From Tubiluchus corallicola (Eukaryota > Priapulida > Priapulimorpha > Priapulimorphida > Tubiluchidae): a DNA stretch of 64,000 nt. The stretch is from positions 186,001-250,000 of the forward strand of contig JAQGDQ010000075.1 in assembly GCA_030141605.1 (NCBI GenBank), in the 5' to 3' direction. The position numbers and the translations under genes are program-made. The notes beneath the pieces are model-generated. The model did not search any database, was not told the origin of the DNA, and worked only from the letters and a program-made list of their open reading frames with translations. Positions 24,525-36,480 of the stretch are shown one piece after another (the first letter of the stretch is position 1; every line of letters starts with the position of its first letter).

Positions 24525-26950
24525 ATTAACAAGTGCAATAATTTATTTTTAGATAAATTCCAAATGATGTACAATAACAATATAACTACAATTAACAACG
24601 ATAATATAAATCCTGGTGCCATTAAAAAGCCATGGATTACACCTGCCATTTTAAATAGCATTAAATGTAAAAATAAGTTGTATAATCAACTTCTCAAGAA
24701 TAATATTAATTATGATCCCATAATTCGTGAATGCAAACGGTATCGTAATAGGTTAAACAACATAATAAAACTCTCTAAATCTAATTGTTATCAAAACAAA
24801 CTGGAACATGTTAAAACTAACTTGAAGAAAACGTGGATTATTATGAAAGAAATTTTGCAGTCAAATAGAAAATCTGGTTCATATACTCTTAAAATTAACA
24901 ACAAATTAATAACTGACAATAAATCTGTCGCTTGTGCTTTCAACGAGCATTTCTCACAGATTGGCCAAAAATTAGCTGCAGAAATTCCAAATACTGGTGT
25001 CAACCCTAAAGTTTATCTTAAGGGTGATTATCAGTCTACTCTTTTCTTCAGTCTTGTTACAATAAATGAATTAAAATCTACATGTAAATCTTTCAACCGT
25101 AATAAAGGGGCAGGCTTTGACAACTTTCTCCCCAAAGTCATAATTGACTTAATTGATAACTTAGCCGCTCCTTTAACACATATAATCAATTGCTCATTAA
25201 CAACAGGAAAATTACCTTATCAACTTAAAAAATCAGTAATTATTCCGGTGTTTAAGGCTAAAGACTCCTTAGATATTAATAACTATAGACCCATATCATT
25301 ATTACCTTTTTTCTCTAAAATATTAGAAAAAATAGTCCATAAAAGATTATTAGACTACTTGACTATACATAGTGTACTTTATAATCATCAGTATGGCTTT
25401 AGAAAGGGTAGTTCTACACAGCTAGCCCTAATAAATATAATAAACAACGTAATTAATTCATTAGAACAAAATGCTGTTGCCATTGGCATTTTTTGCGATC
25501 TCTCTAAGGCCTTTGATACAGTTAATCATGCTATTCTGTTAGATAAGTTATTCCACTATGGCATTAGAGGGGTCGCATACTCATGGTTTGCTAATTACCT
25601 CAAGGATCGAACTCAAGTAGTCAAATGTAACAATGTTTTTTCCAACGAAGCAATAGTCACACACGGAGTACCCCAGGGATCCAATTTGGGACCTCTGTTG
25701 TTTTTAATATACATTAATGACTTACAAAACTGTATTACTGACAATGGAAAGGCCTTCCAATTTGCTGATGACACAAGTATTTTTTTCAAGATCAGCAGCA
25801 AGTTACTTAACACTAATATTATTAATAGTGAACTCAGTAAAATTACAGCCTGGTTTAAAATCAATAAATTAGCACTAAACTCAACTAAAACTAAATACAT
25901 TTTATTCAGAGCTCGCAACAAACCTATAAATATGAACAGTATTATAAAAATTGATGGTAATGCTGTAGAACAAGTAAGTGAAATGAAGTTCCTAGGGGTT
26001 ATGTTAAATGAACACCTAGATTGGAAACCACACTTAAACATGATTCATTCTAAAGTTGCTAAAAACATCGGGTTAATCAGTCGAGTTAAACATTGTTTTA
26101 CAAAAGAACACCTAATCACTCTTTATAATTGTCTAGTACTGCCATACTTAACCTACTGTAATATACTTTGGGGGCACACCTACCCTTCAACTCTAGTTAA
26201 ACTAAACTCTCTACAACGTAAATTTATAAGATCGATATGTAATTTGAACAAGCGTGAACATGTAGGTCTTAATCTTTTTAAGAATTATTCTATTCTAGTG
26301 CTAAATGATCTAATAAACCTGAATACCGCTGTGTTCATCTACAAAACCAAACATAAACTTCACCCAGCTTTCTTTTTAAACCCATTATCTATTAACGTAA
26401 GTCATTACTCAACAAGATTTAACGAATTTTGTATTAAGTATTGCAGGACTGACGCGGCAAGGCACTTCATCACTAACACTGGCCCTAGACTTTGGAATAA
26501 CATAAACGAATACATAAAAAATTCTTTATCTATAAATAACTTCAAAAGAAATTTTAAAAATGAAATATTTTCTAATTATACAGAATAAATCAATTTGATT
26601 AATTACACTGCTGTCCCTGTCGTAATCCATTGTGTTGCTGGTTATGTCAATTTTTACATTTCTATAGTTCATGTTACTTCATACAGATACCATCACACCT
26701 TTCTTCTTCTTTCTATTTTCTATTAACCTTTCTTCTATTCCTTTAGTGCTCTTTTCTATTACACTTAGTCCACATTCATTTGGGGTACTCTAAACAAGTA
26801 ATTACTTCTTGAGTACCCCACGGGTCATTTGCGGCTTGGCATCTTGAACACATAATAATAAATATATTATTAAATACTTTTATGTACAATGCTGTAATGA
26901 TCATTGTGGATATATTTAATAAATAAAAAAAAATAAATAAATAAATAAGA
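24525..26950 (+). mobile_element. 5'-truncated LINE retaining an intact 674-codon reverse-transcriptase frame and 3' tail
   Basis: An open frame from Met 24564 to the TAA at 26586-26588 encodes the end of the linker, the RT domain and the C-terminal region of a non-LTR retrotransposon. RT blocks visible in order: KGAGFDNFLPK, NNYRPISLLPFFSKILEK, HQYGFRKGSSTQLAL, CDLSKAFDTVNH (catalytic Asp), GVPQGSNLGPLLFLIYINDL, FQFADDTSIFF (catalytic DD), and a C-terminal LWNNINEYI block. No apurinic endonuclease domain lies upstream, and similarity fades about 24525, so the copy is 5' truncated. The 3' UTR ends in an (AAAT)n tail at about 26921-26948. The unbroken frame suggests a recent insertion. It stops about 100 bp short of the start codon of GSTK paralog A and so sits in that gene's 5' flank. 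Clade probably CR1/L2/Crack-like. Confidence 0.85.
26781..26820 (+). promoter_or_regulatory. perfect hairpin in the LINE 3' UTR
   Basis: A 10-bp perfect stem, TGGGGTACTC (26781-26790) with GAGTACCCCA (26811-26820), encloses a 20-nt loop. The loop contains the 12-bp palindrome AAGTAATTACTT (26796-26807). Hairpins in LINE 3' UTRs are known in L2/CR1-type elements as RT recognition structures. That role here is inference. Confidence 0.6.
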
Positions 26951-27489
26951 AGGTATTTTCTATTATCTGCAAAACAGCTGTCATTTAATTTTGCTCATAA
27001 ATGTCCAGGACTGTTTATCTTGTTTATCTTATTTTCCCAATATCTATTGCAAATTACTACAATTTCTAATATAAATTTGCTCTCATTTCAGTTGCATATG
27101 CCAATTAATTAGGTCAAATCAAGGAAAAATGTGAACAAGACAATTACGGCGCACTACTTTAAATTAAGTGTAATTATTATTATTTTGATCAAGCTTTTTA
27201 GAATAACTAAAAGATAACACTGCAACATCTATTACAAATAGCTGTGTGATGTGATCACATCCAATATGTAAAAAAATAAAAACAGTCCTAAAGAAAGCTG
27301 TTCTCTTCAAAAAATACATATATCACTATTGCTAGTATTAATACTAATTATGATGTGGCGAACACCGCGATGGTATCACCTTATCATTTTAGGTGTTTCC
27401 ATCATGCAACACAACACCACTCATAATTTGATGCCATGTTCCTCGATCTGCTGCCACATGCCAAGTATTCACACCATTTGAGATAAGTG

Positions 27490-30290
27490 GAGTACGTAAT
27501 TAGTCCTTCAGAACATCTAAATATGTGACCAATTGTCTTCCTCTTGGTTTCTTCCCAGGTATTAGTGTTTGATGTAATACTGTATTAAGTGGAGAATCCT
27601 TTGGTGATCTAGTGACGTGTCCAGTCCATCTAAGTTGACACTTTTGTATGACCTCACTCCATTCCTTTTTCTTTGTTAAATCATATAAATCCTGATTTAA
27701 AATTTTCTCTGGCCATTTTATATCCAGCATCTTACTGTACAGAAGTCTTTGGAAAGCACTGATTTCATTCTTCTGGGCAACTTTGACTGTCCACAATTCG
27801 GAATTACACAAGAATACAGGTTCTACAAGTGATGACAAAATATGTAGTTTAGTTTCTATGGTAAGATTTGGATTTTCAAAGTGTTTGTGAGCTTACACTA
27901 AGCATCCAAATGTAATATTTTTCTGCATGGTATGTCAGCTTCAGTGCCTAGTAAACTACCAAGGTATTTACAACTCTTCCAACGTCTTGGTGGCGTATTC
28001 CCACCACGTTATATTGTGTATTGTTCTGTTTTGGCATCACTTATCTTTAGACTGAAGCTTCTCAGACGGTTGGTTGCATCTTGTTTCACAGCCTCAATTT
28101 TACCAGTGCAATATCATCAGCATTATGCCTTTGGCAAGAGACTCGAAGCAGTTCCAAATATTGCGTAATTATGCTCTTGCTGAATTGTCGGTCGGATTGA
28201 ATTTGGATCTAGAATTGTGTACATGTATATGGTCTACAAGCTCTGCAGGTGGCATGTAATTTGTTTCCTTCAAGGCTGTTGTAAGACAAAATGTGAAGAG
28301 AACAGAGCTTAGACAATCACTTGCGGAACACCAGTGTTTGAGCAAAATTCTGAGCTGAATACACCATCACATCTTACTTGCATGGATAGATACTGCAGCA
28401 GTATGCTCATCATGAGCAATTCGTCTTTGTCCAGTACATTAGTTAAATGACTTAGTAATAACGTCTTTTTACTGTATCAAACGCTTTGGATATATCAAGC
28501 AGTATTATATGAACAGAGTAATCGGCGGTACAAATGGCTTTTTCTGCTAGAAGTTTACAAACAAGAATTAGTTCAGCTGTCCTTCTTCCTGGTTGATATG
28601 GTGCTTGGCTTTTTAGGGTAGTTTATTAAAAATTCTATTAAGAAAGCAGATAGCAATTATTTTTCTAATCAGAGTAAGAAGTGCCAAAGGTCTTAGAGTT
28701 TTAAAAGGTCCTTTTGGTTTGCCTGGTTTATGCAATGGGATGAGAATGCCTCTGGATATGTCTGCTGGGCATACCCCGGTTTCAGCAATGTTATTTATTG
28801 TGCCTACAATTTCATTATGAAGCTTACTGGTACCATGTTTTAGTAGCTCTGCATTGAGGCTGTCAATTTCAGGAGTAAAAGGTTTCCTCATAGCAGTAGG
28901 TGAAATGTGTCCCAGTGCTTCTTCAATCACAGATTAATTCGGCTTTTTCAGCAGAATCTGTAACTATGCCTTGATCATTTGCTTTTACTGCAAGCTTCTT
29001 GCTTGGCTTGAGATTTTGCAGAATCCAAAGCAACTTTAAAATATCGAGTTGAGACATCTTTGGAGCTTTCAATTTCTTCAGCAAGGTTTCGAATCCTGAC
29101 ATCTTCGATTTTCTTTTTGCGGACATGAATTTGATTCATGATGTTGTTTCGTTCTTTTTTAAGCAGATCAATTTGGAATAAATCTTTCATCTGGTGAATT
29201 CTGTTCTCGTGATCTTTTGTTTGTGAGATAAATTTCCAATGATAGCATCAGAGATGTGGAAGGTGTTAGGTAAAGAATAGTCTAGTATTTCACTAGCAGT
29301 TTCAGTGACCACTTCTTTTGTTGCATCCCTTGACTTGATTTTGTGTTTCCAGTATAGATAGTTTCCTATCAATCGTTTCCTGATATTGTTTGTGTACATT
29401 CTCATCTTTAGCTATTCCATATCAAATCTATATGTTTTGCTTCTTTTACTGTCAAGTTTGGTCAAATGAGTGCTGAAACTTGCCAGTACTAGTGAGACAG
29501 AGTGATCAGTATCCAAATGTAGACCTGCATAGGATCTTGAATTATTGACAATGGGCATGTGAAAATTCCTGACTAGTATATATCAATTTGATTTTGTATT
29601 GGATTTCTTCTTCAATCCCCGTTATAAGACTTTTTATTTTTATGTGTGGTTTTCCATGTCATTACATGTGCCAGCTTGTGTTGAAAAAGTGTATTAGTAG
29701 TGACCGGATTGGTTAGGATTGCAATTTCCGCTAATTTGTGTTCATTTGAATTTGCTTGCCCTTTTCCATATCGATTCACAACTGTTGGAAGAATTGCATT
29801 AAAATCACCACAGAGTACTAAGACGTAGATTTTCGGAATAAAATTTGTAACTTTCAAGATCATCATAAAAGTCTTATCTGACTTGAGGATGCTTCTCACT
29901 ATGAAGTAATATTGGTGCATACCCGTTTATATTGTAAACTTTTTACCCGCCATCTCTGTTTTCATAGCAGTAATTTTTGGGTTTATTCTGTCAAAAGTAC
30001 AGTTCAGGCTTTTGTCATGTTACACAAAACCAACGCCAAGAAAAAACTATTACTATCTCCACTGTTGAAGAAATTGTAATTTTCCCCAAGTACGTATCTT
30101 CTGTAATGTCAAGTGTTTCCTGCACAGCTGGGATATTTGGTTTACACTTTTCTAGATATTTTTTCAATGCAGCTGCTTTAAGAACAGATTTTAGTCTTTG
30201 CGCATTCAGAGTTCCAATCTTTATTTTGTTTCCATGCCCTATTATAGCAAGGTGAACTAGCAGTAATATGAAATTTGGTATCATAACTGT
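27490..30290 (-). mobile_element. nearly full-length, decayed non-LTR retrotransposon with endonuclease and RT (RTE-like)
   Basis: On the minus strand the parts appear in LINE order. The endonuclease start has IGTLNAQRL and the QET active-site region (30284-30100). The endonuclease GDFNA block is near 29800-29820, followed by TNTLFQHK. A Lys-rich linker covers 29405-28925. RT fingers include ETGVCPADISRGILIPLHKPGK and a RPLALLTLIRKI block (28930-28613), then a GDCLSSVLFTF-like block near 28290-28320 and a xADDIAL catalytic box near 28110-28131. The C-terminal tail has the LRWTGHVTRSP motif (27838-27500) typical of RTE-like elements. Stops and frameshifts break it into at least seven frames, so it is inactive. 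Confidence 0.75.
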
Positions 30291-30800
30291 GATGTGACGC
30301 TAATTTTAATTAATACTATTACGACGGAGGAATACATTTCACTCCCTTAAACATATCAACCTACCAGCTACACGGCTACGTCAAGTTTATAATACGAGTT
30401 CTTCAATTATCCAAGCTCATCTCTACTCTACCATGCGCTACGAAAGGTATCATCGGTTAGAATTTTTTTTGAAGAAATCTTGATGAAAATCTAACATTTC
30501 AAAAAGCTAGTGTCTACTAAATTTACCAGCATACAAACGAAAAGGCAATATGGCAAAACAGACAGAGATGCACAGCACAAAAAATGAGTGGATAGACATT
30601 TAAACTTTAATTTAAAAATAAAATTAAAGTCAATGGTTTGTCAGCACCAGTACCGATTGCCTGTTTTCAAACGAAGCCAAAGTATACAAAAACAAAGTAG
30701 GGAGTTATACTGCGCAGCAGTTCGCGCAGTTAGTGTCGCCCTAGCGGCACAACAGTACGGACTGTTGTTGCCACGTACGCTATAGGCTTATAGCACAAGC
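30291..30800. other. intergenic, no feature recognised
   Basis: Between the decayed LINE and a GC-richer island. Nothing beyond short chance ORFs was seen. Confidence 0.3.
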
Positions 30801-30810
30801 TGTGCGTACT

Positions 30811-30940
30811 GTAGCAGATGAATTTATGAGACCACCAAAGCCGGGCCGGTTAACAGGCTCTCATAAATTGCTCACCAACGAGTTGCGAAAACACAAATGA
30901 AAACATCTTTTTAAATTTCCGAAGGATGCAGCCAGGTAAT
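30811..30940 (+). pseudogene. possible remnant of a THAP-type zinc-finger exon
   Basis: In one frame, with one in-frame stop, the sequence reads RPPKPGRLTGSHKLL... and then HLFKFPKDAAR, directly followed by GTAAT, a possible donor. The H-x-FPKD-xx-R pattern resembles the middle of a THAP DNA-binding domain, which occurs in host transcription factors and P-element-type transposases. The zinc-binding residues are not visible. The island is GC-richer than its surroundings and carries a 10-bp inverted repeat (ATTTATGAGA, about 30820-30866). Weak. Confidence 0.2.
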
Positions 30941-31680
30941 TATAATAAAATGTTAATTATAACACAGTTTTGTAACTTTTGTTACAAGTTAAATATTTTC
31001 TACACTAAGCAAGGACTGCAAGGCTGCATCTGTCTTTGGCGATTTATAACAGGATTAAATTTTTGAATATTATTTAGAGCAAGCATAAGGCATTAAAAAT
31101 AATTAGTGGTTAAAATAAAAAGTATTATAATCCTATCTCATGAAAATTAATAGGCTTATTTACAAAAGAAGTTAGGAAAGTTGATCATAAAAAAATTGGA
31201 AATACCTGCCTCATGTAGCATTCTATTTCTGGAGACATGTTTTTCTAAAAACATTCCTATTTAATATGTTCTTATCAGGAAACATAACTTGAAGAAATAT
31301 CACGCCTGACTTTGGTGTATAATACCTTTCACAGAAAAAAATCGATTTTTTCCGAAGAGCAGATAATTTTTCCAGAACAAAACTTTATCCAAGCATCTGC
31401 ATGTTTTGTTAATTCCAAGTTAAAAGATGTTTAAAAAGCATATAATCATACGTTGGCCTTTGTTATGAGTTGGAGTTGTTATAAAATCACGTTGAATAAA
31501 CGGAGATGCATTTACGACATTACTCCTCTTTTTTATTATCAGTGAACAAAAAATAACAAGACAAAACATCAGCGCTGTCATCCTAAGCAGCCGACATTAC
31601 TTCCACCTCTATAACAACCAACTAACTAGGTCAAAATCAAGTTACAGAATTCAGGTGAGAAGCCAACCTGGCGCATAAAT
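30941..31680. other. intergenic, no feature recognised
   Basis: AT-rich DNA without a recognisable gene or repeat. Confidence 0.3.
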
Positions 31681-31860
31681 TAGAATCTGCATGCGGGTCA
31701 TAATATCTGATATATCATGTGTAGACGTCACTCATATTTAGCCTAATTTTTAAGATTCACTTAGACTTATTTAGAATCGGCAGGCGTGTCATAACACCTT
31801 GTATATCATGTGTAGACGTCACTTATATTTAGCCTAATTTTTTTAAGATTCACTTAGGCT
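31681..31860. repeat. two-copy tandem repeat, 91-bp period
   Basis: Copies begin TAGAATC at 31681 and 31772. Both share a TATATCATGTGTAGACGTCA block and a TTAGCCTAATTTTT...AAGATTCACTTAG block. Each contains a GACGTC palindrome. Function unknown. Confidence 0.7.
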
Positions 31861-32222
31861 TGTGTCACAATAAATGCTCATTAAATACAGTTTGTTTACG
31901 TGCAAAAATATGCTTGTATAAGCGTACTAATAAAACGCCTGGGGCTAAATCCACAGACAAGTCTTGACAAATAATTTATTTATTGATGGGCTTAAATTAA
32001 TTGATTTTATATAGGCCTTGGTGCTAAGGGCAATCAATTTATATTGTTAAATATATAGGCTATATATAGGCCTCTTCATAGAATGCGAATGTGAAGTTTA
32101 TTCTGGAATATTCCATTGTATAGTAGATCTTTTTACCTTGTAGAAGTTTCTTGTAGAAGATTCTAGAACTTTGTAGTTAATACCCTGGCACTGATGAGGT
32201 AAATGTTAATATATTTAGATTT
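31861..32222. other. intergenic, no gene
   Basis: AT-rich; short runs such as TATATATAGG near 32061-32070. No coding potential seen. Confidence 0.3.
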
Positions 32223-32366
32223 TGCACAGAAATATTTAAACACTTCTCCATTGATCCTTAGAGATAAATGCACTTGGGACATTGCGGCGAGCAGGGAGTC
32301 CTGGCATGGGGAGGTGAGCAGAATCATGTCCCTGGACATATGATTCATTGGATGATGATGATGATA
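32223..32366 (+). repeat. dispersed retroelement 3' end, copy 1, with (GAT)n tail
   Basis: About 140 bp closely similar to 33543-33685, including the shared block GCGGCGAGCAGGGAGTCCTG. Both end in GATTCATTGGATGATGATGATG. A conserved body with a short trinucleotide tail is the form of a truncated LINE or SINE 3' end. Confidence 0.65.
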
Positions 32367-32812
32367 TATAAGGCGGAGCTGGCCTCTGAAGTACATTCTT
32401 TGATTCTCTCTCACATTCTCTCGTATTCTCAGATTCTCAGATACGCTTTCACGTATATCCAGATTATCACGTTTACTGTAAACATTTCGCATTCCTTCAT
32501 ACTTTCATGTTGTAGAATTCTCGTATAATAAACTAGTTTAATTTGACGACGTGTTTTCTGGTTTTCTCTACGAGCCTTGCAAGAGAAACATAACACAACA
32601 CACACATCATATATGTATATGGAGCACCGCATGCAATTACTTGTTGTGTGCATGCACGCATATAATTCATATACAATCCTACAATATAATATATGTGTAA
32701 TTGTAGGGCGCGTAATTGGGTGCAATTTTTAATGTGCCAAATCCGCCACCTCGCATTGGAGTAAAACGACCAAGAAACAAATGGTGGAACCTTCAACAAA
32801 AGGAAAAGAATG

Positions 32813-32882
32813 ATCTCTCTCTCTCTCCCTCCCTCCATCTCTCTCTTTCTCTCTCTCCCTTTCACTGTCTCTCTTCCTCTCT
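32813..32882. repeat. (CT)n-rich imperfect microsatellite
   Basis: About 70 bp of CT repeats with interruptions, one of several CT/GA tracts in the window. Confidence 0.9.
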
Positions 32883-33400
32883 AAGAGAGGGAGAAAAAAA
32901 TCAATAAAAAATGCATTACTTTTTTACATAGTAGGCAGCCCATCATGCAGTCAGCTAGCCTCTTTCCTCAGGGAGAACAATAATATTTCACTTACAAGAA
33001 AACTGAAGAAGTATTTGCAAATACATAATACAAACTTATTGTACATTTTTTCCTTTTCATAAAATGTTTTCAGTTTTTTAAACTAATAATTGCTTTTAAT
33101 TGAGCTATTCTTCTTTCATTAAAAACGCAAAAGTGATTTTGGCTTATCGAAATTGCGCGTATGCCCACATTATTGGTGCACGTAAGAATGTTATTATTAC
33201 AGTCAATGCGCCGCTCAAAATTTTTTAATTATCCGCCGTTTGATGCCGCTAGCGTAGCCGCTATTCGCAAAAACGAAATGCGTACCAAATAATTTCGTCA
33301 ATTCCTCTTTTTACACTTTGACGAAGCGCTGAACTACAAAGCAGTACTACAAAGCTAGTGCATATTGCTAAAGAAATGCACGTGGCTCATGGGCTCAATT

Positions 33401-33693
33401 TTTTGTAATTTGCTTGTTTTTTATGTGAGTTTTGAGAGCAATAATTCTTGAATTTATAACAGTATACGTGCTATTAAAATCCACCGAATGAACAAAACCC
33501 ACTCCAGCATGAGCGCTTGTGTCATCTCCATGCAAAAATATTTTATACAGAAAGTTTTAAACACTTCAGCATTGATCCTTAGAAATAAATCTACTTGGAG
33601 CATTGCGGCGAGCAGGGAGTCCTGGCATAGGGAGCTGAGCAGAATCATGTCATTGGACGTGTGATTCATTGGATGATGATGATGGGCTCAATT
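33401..33693 (+). mobile_element. short retro-insertion, copy 2 of the dispersed repeat, with 12-bp target-site duplication
   Basis: ATGGGCTCAATT occurs at 33389-33400 and again at 33682-33693, flanking about 281 bp. The inserted DNA ends at its right edge in the same GCGGCGAGCAGG body and (GAT)n tail as copy 1. Direct repeats on each side plus a simple-sequence tail are what target-primed retroposition leaves. Confidence 0.65.
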
Positions 33694-33704
33694 TGCTTGC
33701 ATAG

Positions 33705-34060
33705 CTACTGACGGTCTCTCCTCAACAATTTGCGAAATCGAGGCAGAGTTGATGCATCAAGTGTTTCACTGTTAAGTGAATTCCAAGGGCTCATAACACG
33801 AAAAGAGAAGAAATGGACTCTGATATTAGTGCGAGAGTATTTTACAAATAATTTAGAATTGTGTCCATGTAAATCACGTCGTGGTCTAGCAAAAAATCGT
33901 CGGTGGGCAAAATAGAACCAGAACCTAATGACTTTATAACAGTTAACAAGATCTATAGTATCACGGTGTTGTTCAAGAGAAGATAATGAAGTAAGGAGGA
34001 CAGCTAGTGACATATCAATTTCATCCAAAAGATCAACAATATTACTGCAATTCAATTCTA
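33705..34060 (-). mobile_element. C-terminal fragment of a LINE ORF2
   Basis: A 116-codon minus-strand frame with LSSLEQHRDTIDLVNCYKVI, then GHNSKLFVKYSRTNIRVHFF, then SPWNSLNSETLDA and a basic end, matches the usual ending of CR1/RTE-type ORF2 proteins. The TSD-flanked insertion lies just beyond its 3' end. Confidence 0.65.
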
Positions 34061-35394
34061 TTCAATTTATTGCTCAAATACATAATTATAATGTTCACTG
34101 GCAAAACACAATACAGTACATATATGTCAAATAGTGCATACATACAAAGTTAATTCATAAAAGCTTTGTACAAAATGTTATTTTCAGTGTTAACATTTTT
34201 GATACAATTTGTATTAACATAGATGAGTTGGCTAACTAATTAAATAGAAGTACACTGATACAATTTCACAGTTAAATGTTGTATTTTTCAGCAATGAAAG
34301 AAAAGAAAAAATGACTTGAGTAGTGTTTGTTTCAGCTATTTGAATAAATGTTCATAAAGAATAAAATAATAATGAATGAGTTGTAAAATAATTATGATCA
34401 AAGTCTGCTGCCGTAATGCTGATTTCTTCTGTAGAGATCGGAGAAGTTGTTGCCAACTTAAGTTTCTTGAACTGATGTGGCTTCGATCCAAACTTATAAA
34501 TACGTGAAACACAAAGTCTATAAAAAATAAAAGAAAAAACAATTAATGAACTATACTTTATGCAATATGTAATAATACAGACGTGTTTAAAATTTCTTAA
34601 CTCTTACGCATTTGAATACGTCAGAGATTTCAGTTTATTTAAATTCAGTTTATTTGCTCAAATATGTGAGAAAAAGTAATATCGAAAATGGGCTATGATT
34701 TTTTTATAACTATTACACAAAGTACTTTCATTAAATTAACACTTGAAAACAAACAAAAAAGTTTAATTAATAATTAACTAAGACTAATAATATTAAAAGC
34801 TTACAGATATTTACATTAGGCAAAATAATATTATGTTCAACCAGCATACCTCATTATTGTTAGTGCATGGTACAGAGAGTTTTGTTTGATCTACAGAGCA
34901 TGCATTCAGTGATAAAGCTACCAAAATTGTTAGCATACACATTGGAATAATAAAATGCTATTATGTCATAACATAGTAGTGCAAAAGTTGACTATGCATG
35001 CATTATTTGGTCACCTCACTATGTTACTCTAAAATGCTGTAGAAAGAACTCTGTTGAGATGTATTAGCCTGGCCAGACTTTGTTTCATCTCTTGAACAAT
35101 GCAATGAACTGTAAATCTTGTTAACTGTTATAAAATAATCGGTGGCAATTTTGTTTTACTTAAGTGATAAATTTTTTTCTAGGCCACTACGTGGACACAG
35201 TTTTTTGTACAACTATTTGCACAGTACTCTCACACTAATGTTAGAACGCATTTTCTTCTTTTCTCGTGTTGTGGGCCCTGGAATTCACTTAATAGTGAAA
35301 CTGTTGAAGTATCAAATCTGTCTCAATTCATAAATCATTGATGAGAAACCGTCAAAAACCGTTTTATAGTTAGATCTCAGGCTTCATGAGCAAG
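34061..35394. other. intergenic, AT-rich, probably old repeat sequence
   Basis: Contains repeat-like text such as TTTATT(T)GCTCAAATA near 34068 and again near 34648, reminiscent of LINE 3' UTRs. No coding region recognised. Confidence 0.3.
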
Positions 35395-36480
35395 TTTCAC
35401 AAGCAAGTTTGTGACACCTCACTGAAGATGCATATTGTTCTAGCTCTAGTTCTCTGCATGTGTATTAGGGGTTTCTATCTTCCCATTACAAACTTTCCCA
35501 TTTCCTTATTCCCGTATTTTTCTGTGTTTGCATTCCACGTAGTATTATATGTTTAAAGAGCTAGTGTAACCAAAGAAGTTTATAACACCTCAACAAGGAT
35601 ACACGTTATTCATTAACTCATTGGCTATCTAACTGTATGAATACCTGCCAGTTGCAAATTTTCCTGTTCCTGTATTCATGCAGTTTTTCTAAGTTTCACA
35701 TTCGACACATATACTTCATGTTTAAAGAGCTGGTGTAATCAAAGGAAAGTTTGTAACTGATCAACAAAAATACTTGTTCTTTATTAGCTTACCAGCGATC
35801 CAAGAATGCAGGTACCTGCCCATTGCACACTTTCCCAGAATCCCATTCTTGTATTCCCATACTTTCTCGGAGTTTCGCTTGCAACACAAGCATTTCATGT
35901 TTAAAGATTTGTTGTAATCAAACAGAAGTTTGTATCACCTCACCAAAAACACACATTTTTTATTAGCTAATTAGCTATCTGACAATATGGATACCTGCCC
36001 ATCACAAACTTTCCTGCCCTTAGATTTTGCAAATCATTCGGTATTTGGTATTTTTTTCACATTTACATGGGAAAGATTGTTTATAACACCGAAGAATGAT
36101 ATGTATTGTTCTTCAGCACTGTTACTCTTTGTTTTTGTTGTTATGTAGGTCTCTGTCCATTACGAACTTTCCAGTTTTTAATGTTGCTGCTTTTTCCAAT
36201 TTATTTGATTTCCGACATTTTTTAACGTTTGGTAAAATAGTCTGTAACACCCAAAGAGTGACATGTATATTGCTCTCCAGTATTCCAGCTATCTATTAAT
36301 ATGAGTCTTTGTGCATTACAAACCTTCCTGTCCTCAAATTTTGCTGTTTTTGTAATTTATTTGATATTCCTAATATAACATTGGCTAATTTTCCCTAATG
36401 ATTGTTTGTTGTTCCTTAGCAATTAACAATATAATATTATATTGTTCTCCAGCACAACTGCTATTGTTGTTATGGGTTTT
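35395..36480. repeat. degenerate tandem repeat (satellite-like), period about 150-180 bp, six to seven units
   Basis: Three well-matched units carry ATGTTTAAAGA at 35549, 35718 and 35897 (spacing 169 and 179). Each is followed by GTGTAA-CAAA, then AAGTTT-TA-CACCTCA-CAA, then a GCCCATT/CAAACTTTCC block. Weaker units continue, with the CACC anchor near 35414, 35583, 35932, 36083 and 36247. Divergence between units is high, so the array is old. Confidence 0.7.
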
